A DNA stretch of 35,944 nucleotides from Candidatus Altimarinota bacterium. GTDB lineage: Bacteria; Patescibacteriota; Gracilibacteria; BD1-5; UBA2023. Position numbers and translations under genes: made by a program. Positions 8,731-18,438 of this stretch are shown in pieces. Location of the stretch: assembly GCA_028689065.1 (NCBI GenBank), contig JAQTWX010000011.1, forward strand, positions 1-35,944, read 5' to 3'. The first letter of the stretch is position 1, and each line of letters starts with the position of its first letter. The notes below the pieces were generated by a model. It did no database searches, had not been told where the DNA came from, and worked only from the letters and a program-made list of their open reading frames with translations.

Positions 8731-8985
8731 CTATCCAATCCTCACAAGCTTCACCGTATCGGTCGCTCCGGAAACCACCTCGATGGTATCTTTCCGGACC
8801 CTGAGTTCTTCCGCAAGAAATCGGATAAGCTCCTCATTGGCTCGTCCTTTTTCCGGCACGGCTTTCAGTCGGATCTTAATCGTTCCATCATCGAGGGTAC
8901 TCAGATACTCCGTCTTCGGTTGTTTGGTGGTAACTTTTATCCGAAGATAGGTTTTTCCCGTGGGGTTGAGTGTGATGGGAGGCAT
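8731..8985 (-). CDS. DUF167 / YggU family protein
   Basis: 84-residue cytoplasmic protein of unknown biochemical role. The family hallmark is clear: IKIRLKAVPEKGRANEELIRFLAEEL, followed by V-R-K-D-T-I-E-V-V-SG and a C-terminal LVRIG. Members are small alpha/beta proteins, often encoded beside cell-division or pyrroline-carboxylate genes; here it is the last gene of the minus-strand run, 69 bases after der with a terminator between them. Confidence 0.88.
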   Translation of the reverse strand: MPPITLNPTGKTYLRIKVTTKQPKTEYLSTLDDGTIKIRLKAVPEKGRANEELIRFLAEELRVRKDTIEVVSGATDTVKLVRIG

Positions 8986-9017
8986 AGGAAAATATTTAAA
9001 ACTTATAATAATAACTT

Positions 9018-9051
9018 AATCCCCCTCAATCAAGAAAGATTCAGGGGGATT
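9018..9051 (-). terminator. rho-independent terminator after der
   Basis: Stem aatccccctcaatc/gattcagggggatt (13 of 14) with a six-base loop. It lies just past the TAA of der at 9055. Both flanks are AT-rich, so it may partly serve both strands. Confidence 0.8.
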
Positions 9052-9054
9052 TTA

Positions 9055-10764
9055 TTATTCATCGTAGGATTCTTCCATTCTTTCCTTTTTAGTTCATCGT
9101 CCCTTTCGTTCCGGTTTTTCTCCCTTTGGTGCAGATTTTCGCTCGATTTTTTTCTCCACTTCCTCTCGATTTTTTTCCAGTTCTTCGTGGTGTCGTTCTG
9201 CATCATCTTTGAGGCGTTCTTCTTTGAGACCTCCTCCTTTCTTGAAGATACTTTCTCGACCTTTGAGCTCGACTATAATTGGAGTCCCGGCAAATCCGAA
9301 GAATTCACGGATACGGTTCTCGATATAACGCTTGTAAGAGAAGTGAAAGTGACTCTCGTTATTGACCGATATCATGAATTTCGGAGGATTTACATCCACC
9401 TGAGAACCGTAATAGATTTTTGGCTTATGTGCCTTTCGATTTCCGGTCGGTGCGTGCTGATAGGTAATCTGCGAGAGGAAGTCATTGAATACTCCAGTTT
9501 TCACACGTTTATTCCGCTCTTCGCGGATTTTGAAGGCGATGTCGAGGATAGCATCAACACGCTTTCCGTCTACTGCCGAAGTAAATACCGGAGTGACATA
9601 AGAAATGAAATCGAATTCCTGTGCTATATATTCAATATATCGGTTCATGATAGTAGATCCGGAAAACCGTTCATTGGTCTCGGACATCTCTGGCGCTCGA
9701 TTATGTGGTTTGAGCGGAGATTCTGGAAGGGGAGGAAGTTTATTTTTCTTACCTTTTATTTGTGTGAGTTTCTCAGCTTCAGATTTTGCTTTATCAAGGG
9801 CACGTTGTGCTTCACGTTCCTCAAGAGTCTGAACGGTTGGACGAGCAAGGATCTTATCCCACTTGTTACATACAAGGATAATCCCTTTTTTTTCTTCGAG
9901 AGCTCGCTCTACCACATGTTTATCTTGAGAAGTGATTCCTTCATCCGCATCGATAACGATAGCGACAATATCGGCACGTGTTATGGACCGTTCAGAACGT
10001 AAAACGCTCCATTGTTCAAGGTTAGCACTTCCAATTTTCCCAGATCGACGAATACCTGCCGTATCGATGAGGACGATTTTTTCTCCATTCCATTCCACGA
10101 TGGAATCGATAGAATCGCGAGTCGTTCCCGGCATATCCCGAACCATGGCACGGTTTGTTCCAGTGATGGCGTTAATGAGGCTCGATTTTCCTACATTTGG
10201 TCGTCCAATGATAGCAAGTTTGAGCATCCCTTCATCGTATATTTCCTCCTCGTAGTTATAGCCATTCTCTTTGAGATTATGAACCATAGCAAGCTTGAGA
10301 ATATCGAGTCCACGGTCGTGAGCAGTACTAGTGATAACAAAATCATCGAATCCGAGAGAAGCAAGGGCGTATGCCTCATTCATACGTTCGATATTATCTG
10401 CTTTATTTGCAACGATAATAACTTTTTTTCCGGATTTTCGAAGAAGCTTGGATATTTCTTGATCGAGAGCAGTAAGTTTATCATACTCGAGTACAAAGAG
10501 GATGAGATCAGAACGAGTAATGGATTCTTGTACACGATTTCGGATATCTGCAAGGATTTCATCATCCTCTCCAATAGTAATACCTCCGGAATCGGCGAGT
10601 ATATAGGATATATGATTCTCTGCATCATGCATCTGGTACTCGACAATATCTCGCGTCGTATTTTCTGTATCGGAAACAATGGCAATTTTATGTCCGGAGA
10701 GCATATTGAAAAGGCTCGATTTCCCAACATTGGGACGTCCGACAATAGTGATTCGTGCAATCAT
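9055..10764 (-). CDS. der: ribosome-assembly GTPase Der (EngA)
   Basis: Essential double-GTPase for 50S ribosome maturation. Two G domains each carry GRPNVGKSS (first at residues 9-17, second near 195), with NKAD and NKWD as G4 motifs and DSGG/DTAG as G3, followed by the KH-like C-terminal domain. I place the start at MIARITIVG (10764), not at the upstream Met at 10809. Read with UGA as glycine, the protein runs 13 residues past an in-frame TGA at 9094-9096 to a TAA at 9055. Oddities: an insertion of roughly 60-70 charged residues in the second G domain between NKWD and TSAVDGKRV, and a charged Glu/Lys-rich C-terminal tail. 569 residues against the usual 430-490. Confidence 0.95.
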
Positions 10765-10822
10765 GATTTTTAATGAAAATTGAGATAGTAAGTATCGTGT
10801 ATTTAACACGAAGAAAGAATAT

Positions 10823-10850
10823 AAAAAATGCTATAGAATTAGCATTTTTT
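10823..10850 (-). terminator. terminator-like hairpin after the secreted coiled-coil gene
   Basis: The perfect stem aaaaaatgct/agcatttttt has an eight-base loop and gives a T run on the minus strand. It lies about 50 bases after the stop of 10899-11447 and before the der start, so der probably has its own promoter. Confidence 0.65.
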
Positions 10851-10898
10851 GAAATATGTTGGTAGTATAGTGAAAAGAGGGGAAAAAGCAAAAAGAAT

Positions 10899-11447
10899 CT
10901 ATTTCTGTCCTACAAGCTTAGAAATTTTTGAATCGAGATTTTCTTGGATATAAGAAAATACGGAAGAAAGAATTTTTCTTCTGTTATCAGATATATTTCG
11001 TGAATTAATAACCTGAATTTTTACATCGATATCACCACGTATTTTTTCGAGGAGTTTTGCTTGCGCTGGAGCATTATTGTTTGTAATACGTTCTATACTC
11101 AAATTGAGATTTGCAAGTATTCTATCAATCTTGAGTTTATATGATTCTATAAGAAATGTATTGATATCATTGATAGTTTTTTCTTGTTCCTTTCTTTTTT
11201 CATCTTGTTCTTTTTTATTAACTTCAATACCTATTTCTTGCTTTTCATGAAGTTCTTTTTTTGTTTCTTGCTTTTCATTAACGTCTTCTTTATCTGTTTC
11301 ATCTGCAGATAATAATCCAGTATTATCGTATCCGATAATAGTACTTTCATCCAGGAGTGTTTCAGATGTTATTTTTGTCGCAGCAAAAACATCTGCGGTA
11401 GAACAGATACAGAGAGCGAGTAGAATATATCGGAAAAGGATATTCAC
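10899..11447 (-). CDS. secreted coiled-coil protein, unknown function
   Basis: 182 residues. The N-terminus has a clear signal peptide (MNILFRYILLALCICS, then ADVFAA, cleavage expected near residue 23). It continues with an acidic segment, then a Lys/Glu/Gln-rich stretch (about residues 52-95, including repeated K/E-K-Q-E) typical of a coiled coil, and then a longer helical region. I recognise no domain. It follows the histidine kinase gene after 209 bases in which I see no gene, and ends at a terminator-like hairpin. Exported, perhaps periplasmic or surface-bound; the function is open. Confidence 0.7.
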   Translation of the reverse strand: MNILFRYILLALCICSTADVFAATKITSETLLDESTIIGYDNTGLLSADETDKEDVNEKQETKKELHEKQEIGIEVNKKEQDEKRKEQEKTINDINTFLIESYKLKIDRILANLNLSIERITNNNAPAQAKLLEKIRGDIDVKIQVINSRNISDNRRKILSSVFSYIQENLDSKISKLVGQK

Positions 11448-11656
11448 GAGGAAAAGGATATGATGGATTAAAATAATGACGTGTAATATACTCTCTTTTG
11501 TAAAAATACCAAATCGTCAAGGTGAATAATTCGTGAAGAGATTTTTTTAAAAAGTCATCCAAGTAAATAATGAATTTGTTATTATTTTCTTTTTTAAAAA
11601 AATATTATGAATTTTATACTGATAAATCTTTCATCATTGCTTAAAATACCAGGTTT

Positions 11657-12997
11657 TTATTTTATGAAATTCATTTTTAAACAAAATCATTTTCAGGTGT
11701 TACTTTCTATGGAAAGCACTCCTTTGTGGAGTGACACGATTTTTTCAATTACAGAGAGTCCTATTCCGATTCATCGCTCTTTTGAGGCACTTCGTGATTT
11801 ATCTACCTGATAGAATTTTTCTCGTATAAATGCTAACTCTTTTCGTGGTATTCATTCTCCATTGTCTTGGAAAGTGAGAAATATTTTCCCATCCCTTTCC
11901 CTGCTTTTTATGGTAAGAGTTTTTTCTTTCCCTGCATATTTTATAAAATTTGAGAAAATATTATGAAGGAGTTGAATGAACTTGCTTTCATCGAATTGAA
12001 GAAAGATAGGGGTTTTATTTTCAACGATAAGAATTTGCTGATTTTGTTTTGCAAGAAGAGGTACATATTCCTCTTGTAGATTTTTCATGAGTTTTATGAA
12101 ATCGATAGAAATGATTTTGAGTGCATCCACATCTGTTTGTTCGAGTTTTTCATATTCCATAATGGACCCAGTAATTTCTATGAGACGGTCAATTTCTTTA
12201 TGGAGAAGTGTATAATTTTTCGGTGAATTTTCGATAACTCCATCATCCATCCCCTCAAGGTAACACTTAATAGCAGTAATAGGTGTTTTAATCTCATGGC
12301 TCAAATCCGAAAGGAGATCAGAACGGATTTTTTGCTGATGAGAGAGATTTTTATTGAGAGCGTTGATGGTATTGATAAGTGCGCCGAACTCATCTTTTTT
12401 CTTATATTCAATCTGTTTGTATCATTTTCTGGAAATAATATGAGAAAGGTTTTCTATAATGGATTGAATGGGACGAAAAGAAAGACGTATCCATATCCAT
12501 GAAATTATCAAGATAAAAACAATAATGAGGATATTTACAAAAAATATTGAACGCAGTACTTGTAAAATGAATTGTCCTTCGGGAGTGGTATTATGAAGAA
12601 AAGAGAAGTTGAACATCCCGGAAAAAAAGGAATCAAGAGCCTTTATAAAAAGTACCTGTTCAATGGAATTTTCTGGAACACCGATACGCTGAAGAGAATC
12701 AATAATGGATGGTGCATATATTTGGGGATTGGCAGAGAAATGTTCAAGAGAAGTAGATATTCCAGAGAGATCAGAAAGGATTTTCTTATATTCTTCTATA
12801 GTTGCATCATCGAGATCTTTTGTGTTCGTAAAAGCTCCGATGAGATCAAAATTAATATCTGGCACTTCCTGTTTTATACTTGTTAAATATTCTCCAAAAT
12901 ACTCGGTTGCAAAATATTTAAGTGCAAAAATATTTATCCCGATTACCATTATGAGGATAAGGAATATGTAGATAAGGAATTTCTCTGAAAATTTCAT
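11657..12997 (-). CDS. sensor histidine kinase
   Basis: Membrane-bound kinase of a two-component system; partner of the regulator encoded 7 bases upstream. Membrane segments lie at about residues 9-29 and 150-175, flanking an extracytoplasmic sensor region of roughly 120 residues with no recognised fold. Then come a HAMP-like stretch, the H box SHEIKTP with phospho-acceptor His234, an N box around LLHNIFSNFIKYA, the DNGEGIP G1 box, FYQVDKSR as F box and GIGIGLS as G2 box. Several glycines in the catalytic domain are UGA, including the one in DNGEG; without this reading the gene splits into three fragments. The Met at 12997 is preferred because it follows the regulator stop; the Met at 13036 would overlap it by 32 bases. 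Confidence 0.9.
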
Positions 12998-13004
12998 AGA
13001 AAAT

Positions 13005-13697
13005 TTATAAAGAAGTTTTGATAATTCGGTACCCAATTCATCGGACAGTTTCTATTGTAGCAGCATCTCCGATTTTTTTACGAAGATTTTTCATGTGTGT
13101 ATCAATGGTACGGTCATAGATATAGTGATCATAACCGATAATCTCTTTCATGAGCGTTTCTCTCGCAACTATATGATCCTTGTGTTCTATAAGATAGGCG
13201 AGAATAAGAAATTCTGTTTTGGTTACCTTGATAATTTCATCAGAAATTTTCAAGATATATTCTCAAAGATCAAGTTTGATTGATTCAAAAGACACTATTC
13301 ATTCTTTTTGACTTGATGATGTTGCTGGTTTGCCAAGACGTTTGAGAATGGCTCCAATACGAGCGACAAGTTCTCTAGGAGAGAAAGGCTTCGATATATA
13401 ATCATCGGCTCAGAGCTCAAGTGCGCGCACCTTATCATCTTCATTATCACGTGCGGAAAGTATAATAATAGGGACTATACTTGTTTCTCGTATTTCTTTG
13501 CATACAGAAAAACCATCTTTTTTTGGGAGATTGAGATCAAGAATAATGAGATCGAACGTTGTTTCTGAATCTTTAAAGATATTTACAGCCTCTTCTCCAT
13601 TATGAGCCGTGCTCATTTTTATGTCACTTTTGGCAAGATATAGAGAAAGAGAATCAACGATTCCGGAATCATCTTCAACAAGAAGTATATGAGTCAT
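13005..13697 (-). CDS. OmpR/PhoB-type response regulator
   Basis: 230-residue DNA-binding regulator. The receiver domain (1-120) has the acidic pair Asp9/Asp10, phospho-acceptor Asp54 in LIILDLNLP, Ser81-Ala82, and Lys103 in YISKPF. The winged-helix domain (about 130-228) ends in TVRGIGYRI. Two conserved glycines are UGA: Gly96 in LELGADDY and the one in VRGIGYR, where the family almost always has glycine, which makes this gene one of the cleanest proofs of code 25 in the window. It is 7 bases from the kinase gene. The genes regulated are unknown; the exported proteins around it are candidates. Confidence 0.95.
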
Positions 13698-13731
13698 AAA
13701 TGTATTTTGAATATTTATACAAAAAATCTTT

Positions 13732-14124
13732 TTATAAACGACGAAGTCTGTTAGTGGCTGATAGAATTTCTGAATGAGATTCAGATAGTTTTACTGATTT
13801 TCCAGATTCTACGGCTTTTGTTACAGGACTTAAATCATGATAATCGGAATTTAAAATATCATAAGGACGTAAAGCTTTCTCTGTTTTTTCTTGTGTTCTT
13901 AATTGAAGCGTTACAACTGATTCAGAAGCAAGAACATAAAGAAAAACAAATGGCATTCATGGAACTCTGATTATAAAGTTCTCAATAGTTGCTTGCAATA
14001 TATCGATGCTAGAAATAGAGGGGGAAGGATTTTCCAGTATTTTTATTTTATTTTCTCGAGCAATTTGATTCAAGAAATTATTATCAAATCGGTCAGAGAC
14101 TCTTTTTATAAAATTTTTACTCAT
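13732..14124 (-). CDS. hypothetical protein, 130 aa
   Basis: I do not recognise it. The reading frame is continuous from the ATG at 14124 to TAA at 13732 when the TGA at 13957-13959 is read as glycine. The middle has a moderately hydrophobic strand-like segment (FIIRVPGMPFVFLYVL) and the C-terminal third is polar with Ser/Thr/Arg. No signal peptide. It sits 33 bases after the exported protein gene and 34 bases before the response regulator, so it is probably cotranscribed with both. Confidence 0.6.
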
Positions 14125-14157
14125 AATTATTTAAAATAAAAAATGGAGGTAAGGAGA

Positions 14158-15162
14158 CTATTTCTTTTTACATATATTGCCATAATAGGTACTTACATCG
14201 GTTTTTTTTGCAATTTTTCCTATAACTGCAGCGTCACAGGCAATAGTTCGTTCAAAGGCTGATCCTTGAATATTTTCCATTTTCTTGATTTCTTCGAGAG
14301 AATTTTCGTATTTTCCGATTATATAATAACTTCGGTATCGAATACGAAGAACTTCTAAATCATTTGGATGATTAATAATATATCTATCAGAAAGTTTTAG
14401 AGCATCAAGAAGTTTGGTTTGATCATAAGCAGTCTTGATTTCATTGAGTGTTACCTCAGTTGTTCCAGTACTCTGAATAGAAGCAGTAGAATTTGTTGTA
14501 TTCACTGAATCACTAGTAACAGAAGTTGGAGTGAGAAGTTTTCCTTTGTAATTTGGATTCTTTATGCGAGTACGAACAGATTTTATGTAGGGATTAGTTC
14601 CAAAAATAGTTCGATATTTCTGTGAAGCATAGTCGAGATCAAAGAGTCCCACTCTTGTAAAAGTAAGATTATTATCAAAAGTATAAGAAACCTTTGTCTT
14701 AAAGGCAGTAACTCCCGGAGGATTTTTTCCATCATCGAGAGAAAGAAATACTGCATTTGGTTCTATGAATTCAAAAAGCCCGATAGCAATATATTCTGGG
14801 AGATTGTTTTCGGCAATAATATCACCAAGATTTATATTCGCTTGTTTTATAACCGCAGCATAGATATCGGATTTTGGTGTTGTTGAGGTAATAATAATCG
14901 CTCCAGAAAGAGAATTATTCGTATTTGCATTTGTTCATGTATTTGTTATTGTGTTGGTTCCTCGGATAGCTGCAAGTTCCTGCTTGAGTTGTGTATTTTC
15001 CATTTCAAGTACATGGATACGATCCTCGTATACTTGAACAAGTTTTGTTAATGTGTCAGTAATAGTAGCTTTTAGGTTAGATATATCATCGGCTCGAACA
15101 ACAGAAAGAGAACTAAGGAGTCCGATACAAATAAAAGAAAAAAAATATTTGCGAGAAAACAT
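14158..15162 (-). CDS. exported protein with coiled coil, Thr/Asn-rich linkers and TPR-like C-terminus
   Basis: 334 residues in one frame once the TGA at 14935-14937 is read as glycine. The order is a signal peptide (MFSRKYFFSFICIGLLSSL, cleavage near residue 24), a short heptad-like coiled coil (about 30-65), a Thr/Asn-rich linker, a beta-rich region (about 85-185), a second Ser/Thr-rich linker (about 215-240), and a C-terminal helical part (LDALKLSDRYI, then LEVLRIRYRSYYIIGKYENSLEEI) resembling one or two TPR-like hairpins. No known family recognised. It follows rnhB by 30 bases. Probably a cell-envelope or surface protein that is part of the two-component operon. Confidence 0.7.
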
Positions 15163-15192
15163 ACAAAGAAAGATGAAAAAATATCATCCCAA

Positions 15193-15822
15193 CTATATGA
15201 ATTCCTCCTCTAAAATCAACTTTTTTATAGGTGCATAACTCTTGCGATGTATATCTGACGGACGATGAATAGAAAGAAGTTCTTCATGAAGGCGAGTTCC
15301 ATATCCCTTATGTTTCTCAAATCCATAATTTGAATATGTTTTTGAAAATTCTTTCATAATAGTATCTCGACTTACTTTTGCAAGAATAGAGGCAGCTTGG
15401 ATTTCTGGAACAAATCCGTCTCAACGAATAATGTATTCAAGTTTCTTTTGATTAATATTCTCAAAACTATAGTTATCCCGCCCGTCTATTTTTATGGATT
15501 CAAAATTATCTCCTATCTGTGAAAGTACCTGTTGAAGTGCTTTCTGCATCGCAAGACGATTCGCTTCACGAATGCCGACCTGGTCGATAATCTCAGAGCT
15601 TACCACTCCGATTCCACCGAAACAAGTTCCTATTTTCATAGATTCCTGAATCATATCGAAAATTTCCTCCCGTTTCTTGGGAGAGAGTTTCTTGGAATCG
15701 TTGAGCAAAGAAGTAAAAGGATATTTTAAATCTTTTCTTAATGCACAAACTCCAGCAACAACAGGACCTGCCCAAGATCCTCGTCCTGCTTCATCAACTC
15801 AGAGAAGAAAGTTTTTTTTCAT
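15193..15822 (-). CDS. rnhB: ribonuclease HII
   Basis: Cleaves the RNA strand of RNA-DNA hybrids and ribonucleotides embedded in DNA. The active-site signature GVDEAGRG (8-15) supplies Asp10 and Glu11; another acidic residue lies in [10 protein letters not shown], and ILAKVSRD in the C-terminal half is the usual conserved helix. The glycine before VDEAGRG (Gly8, 15799-15801) and the one at 15421-15423 are UGA. 209 residues, normal for the family. It heads the minus-strand run and diverges from the Hxs locus across a 317-base gap. Confidence 0.95.
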
Positions 15823-16139
15823 AGATTATTTTAATAGATGTTCAATTTTATTTGAAAAATACAATATATAATGTTTTTTGTACTATTTTAAATTATTTTG
15901 ATGAGTAATTATAAGAGATGAATTATGTATTTAGTATATCTATGATGTATCGTTTTTCAAAATCAAAAAAGAAGAAGTAGAGGGTCTTTTATAAATTTTA
16001 AGCGACTGATTTTTATAGACAAAAAAAGTTTTTATCCTACCATTTATAATGAGTATTTTCTTTTTGACTTTGATGTGGATTGTATATAATTAGTGACACG
16101 TAAAATATAAGTATATTTCAAATATATAATCATCATTCC
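15823..16139. other. 317-base divergent intergenic region between rnhB and the Hxs locus
   Basis: Very AT-rich, with no open reading frame that looks real and no structured RNA that I can name. It must hold the promoters for both directions; a good plus-strand candidate lies at 16064-16090. Another TATAAT at 15867-15872 has no convincing -35 partner. Confidence 0.5.
16064..16090 (+). promoter_or_regulatory. probable promoter of the Hxs operon
   Basis: TTGACT (16064-16069) and a perfect TATAAT (16085-16090) with a 15-base spacer, about 50 bases before the hxsD ATG. The same short spacing is seen at 32533-32559, upstream of the FliG-like gene. Confidence 0.55.
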
Positions 16140-16715
16140 ATGATAGAATTTCTCAAAAAAAATATCGAAAATAATCGTTTCGAACTCACAATAGATACAG
16201 GACTTTTTAATTCTCAGATTGTTCTGAAGGCGGCATACAATTTCCTTGACCGAGGATATTTCTTTTTCGGGCTTGATGGAGAAAAAAGTATCACTCTTCA
16301 GTTCACTCCAAAGGAGGGTGTAAAAGAAACTCCTGAAAGCATTATAGGGGATTTTTCTGATGAACTTTTGAGTGTTTTACTCAGAGATATGCTTGAGAAA
16401 GATAATAAAGATATCCGAGAAAAAATCGTCGGTGCTGCTATTGCAAATAGTTTGGATAGTAAAGGCTTTGTTGAGCTCGATACCAATAGAAAACAGGATA
16501 ATATGCAAAATAATCAAATAGACTTCGACAAAGATATTGATGAGATACTTCGAGAAATAGAGAATGATCCAGAACTTAAGATTGATGAAGCCGAAATAGA
16601 GAGAATATTAAAAGAGATAGAAGAGGAGACACAGAGCGAGTTATTAGAGAAAACAACCATTACTTTAGATGTTAATGCTGTTAAAAATGCTAAAGAAAAC
16701 TTTCAAAGTAAATAG
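16140..16715 (+). CDS. hxsD: HxsD-like protein of a His-Xaa-Ser peptide-modification system
   Basis: HxsD is a small protein always found with the radical SAM maturases of His-Xaa-Ser systems; it may present the precursor peptide, but its role is unproven. The first 115 residues fit the family: LKAAYNFLDRGYFFFGLDG, then FSDELLSVLLRDML and IREKIVGAAIANS, corresponding to the usual AAYxFxDR, FxNELLDxxLR and IRxLIxxxA patterns. Family members are about 100 residues; this one has 191. The extra C-terminal part is strongly acidic (many Glu/Asp in FDKDIDEILREIENDPEL and following) and helical. It has no UGA. It is first in the operon and its 3' end overlaps the next small gene by 29 bases. Confidence 0.8.
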   Translation: MIEFLKKNIENNRFELTIDTGLFNSQIVLKAAYNFLDRGYFFFGLDGEKSITLQFTPKEGVKETPESIIGDFSDELLSVLLRDMLEKDNKDIREKIVGAAIANSLDSKGFVELDTNRKQDNMQNNQIDFDKDIDEILREIENDPELKIDEAEIERILKEIEEETQSELLEKTTITLDVNAVKNAKENFQSK

Positions 16716-16887
16716 TGTTCTCTATGGAGAAAAAAATATAGAGCAAATGATAAAAGATTTCTCTGATTTTTCTCTGGATTATAAAGAAGGAATTTTGAAT
16801 ATTTCATGAAATACTGATGAAGAAATCGAAGAGATTTTTCATGAAAGTATGAATTATCTCATTGCTCTCTATAATGAGAATATTTAA
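16687..16887 (+). CDS. small second HxsD-like protein, 66 aa
   Basis: Starts inside the end of hxsD (29-base overlap, different frame), which suggests translational coupling, and stops 24 bases before hxsB. The pattern VNSVLYGEKNIEQMIKDFSDF, followed by strand-forming GILNISG and IFHESMNYLIALYNE, repeats in miniature the HxsD layout of YxxxxIxxAxxxFxD, a beta-hairpin and F-x-N-E-L helix. I therefore read it as a shortened paralogue or partner of HxsD; this is inference. One glycine is UGA, so the standard code would cut it to about 40 residues. Confidence 0.6.
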
Positions 16888-16911
16888 ATCCAAAACCCAA
16901 AAAAACATAGT

Positions 16912-18399
16912 ATGATAAATCTGGAAAAAATAAAAACACTCAAAAGTAATACGGTTGGTTTTTTTCGTTTCAAAAAATTTGATACTGATACGTATCTCAT
17001 TACTAATGATATTGCCAAGTATTCTTTCCTTACAGGAAAAGAATTCTCTGATTTTATCGCAGGGAAGCTCACTTCTGGAGATAAATACGAGGAATTAAAA
17101 TTAGGAAAATTCATCAAAGATGCGAATTATGAACAGGATATGACAATTGGTTTTGCGAAAAAGAATCAATTTCTCGCACATGGTCCAGTACTTCATATTA
17201 TCGTAACAACTCTCAGATGTAATCATAAATGTCAGTATTGTCATGCGGCCGTTGCTCCAATGACAGCCAAAGACATGGATATGACAGAGGAAACAGCAAA
17301 AAAAGTAGTCGATGCTATTTTCTATACTTCTTCTCCTGATTTAACTATCGAGTTCCAATGAGGAGAATCGCTTGTGAATTGGGATATTGTAAAGTATGTC
17401 GTAGAATACGCGGAAATTAAATCTGTTCATCTCGCAAAAAACATCACTTTTGCACTCGTTTCCAATCTCAGTCTCATGGATGAAGAAAAACTTCAATATT
17501 TATTGGATCATAATGTACAGATTTCCACTTCTCTTGATGGTGATGAAGAAACACATAATTTCAATAGAACTTTCAAAGATGGGAACAGTTTCGAAAAAGT
17601 CACCTACTGGATTCGAAGAATAAATACAGAATATGAAAAAAGAGGAATACAGAATAAAGTCTGAGCACTTCTTACTGTTACGAAAAAAACTCTTCCACGA
17701 TATAAAGAAGTGATAGATGCCTATGTAGAACTCGGGCTCGATTCTGTATTTTTGAGACCTCTAAATCCCTATGGTTTTGCTGCTGCAGAATTAGAAAAGC
17801 TCGGGTATACTCCAGAAGAATTTATCGAGTATTATGAGAAATCAATGGATTATATACTCGAACTCAATAAAAAATGAATACATATAAGAGAGAGTCTCAG
17901 TTCCATTTATCTTTCTAAGATACTTACCGATAAGGATCCAAACTACCTCGATGAGAGAAGTCCATGTGGAGCATGTATTGGACAAGTTGCGTACAATTAT
18001 GATGGGAAAATATATAGTTGTGATGAATGACGAATGCTTGCACGAATGGGGGACACTAACTTCCTTATGACGGAAGTACAAGAAACTGGAGAAGAGACAT
18101 ACAAAGAAATGATCGAAAGTGAAATAACAAAAGTAATGGTTCAAGCGAGTACTCTTGATGGACTTCCTGGATACAATGATAGCGTATACAAGCCTTACAT
18201 AGGAGTTTGTCCGATTCATAGCTATAAAACAAGCGGAAGTCTGATTCCAAATTATTCAAAAGACCATAAAAAACTTCTTGATTACGCTGTTCTTGATTTT
18301 ATTTTCCAGAAACTCAGGAATCCAGAAGATAAAGCAGTATTTGAAAAATGGCTCGGAATGGAAAATGCTACAGTAACCAGTCAGTGTGCAGGAATTTAA
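16912..18399 (+). CDS. hxsB: His-Xaa-Ser system radical SAM maturase HxsB
   Basis: Radical SAM enzyme that modifies His-Xaa-Ser repeat precursors; the exact chemistry is not known to me. 495 residues. The N-terminal segment (GFFRFKKF, then YLITNDIAKYSFLTGKEF) is typical of HxsB. The SAM cluster is Cys103, Cys107, Cys110 (CNHKCQYC); GGES at 150-153 replaces GGEP, with UGA for the first Gly. Further family marks are STSLDG, FLRPLNPYGFA, YILELN and AYNYDGKIYSCDEGRMLARMGD. Candidate auxiliary-cluster cysteines are 352, 355, 370, 433 and 492. Four UGA codons (17359, 17662, 17875 and 18028) break the gene in the standard code. The substrate is very probably encoded next door at 18439. A clear HxsC was not found. 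Confidence 0.92.
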
Positions 18400-18438
18400 A
18401 ATAGTACGAATATATTTTTATCTCATAAATTTCTCTGT

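Noticed and set aside
8647-10002. Long open frame of 451 codons on the plus strand
   Set aside because: It is the shadow of der and the DUF167 gene, with a low-complexity Phe/Ser/Arg-rich translation and no domain.
11657-15822. Apparent pseudogenes: broken kinase, regulator, exported protein and RNase HII
   Set aside because: Each break is a TGA at a glycine position; with code 25 all are full-length and keep their catalytic residues.
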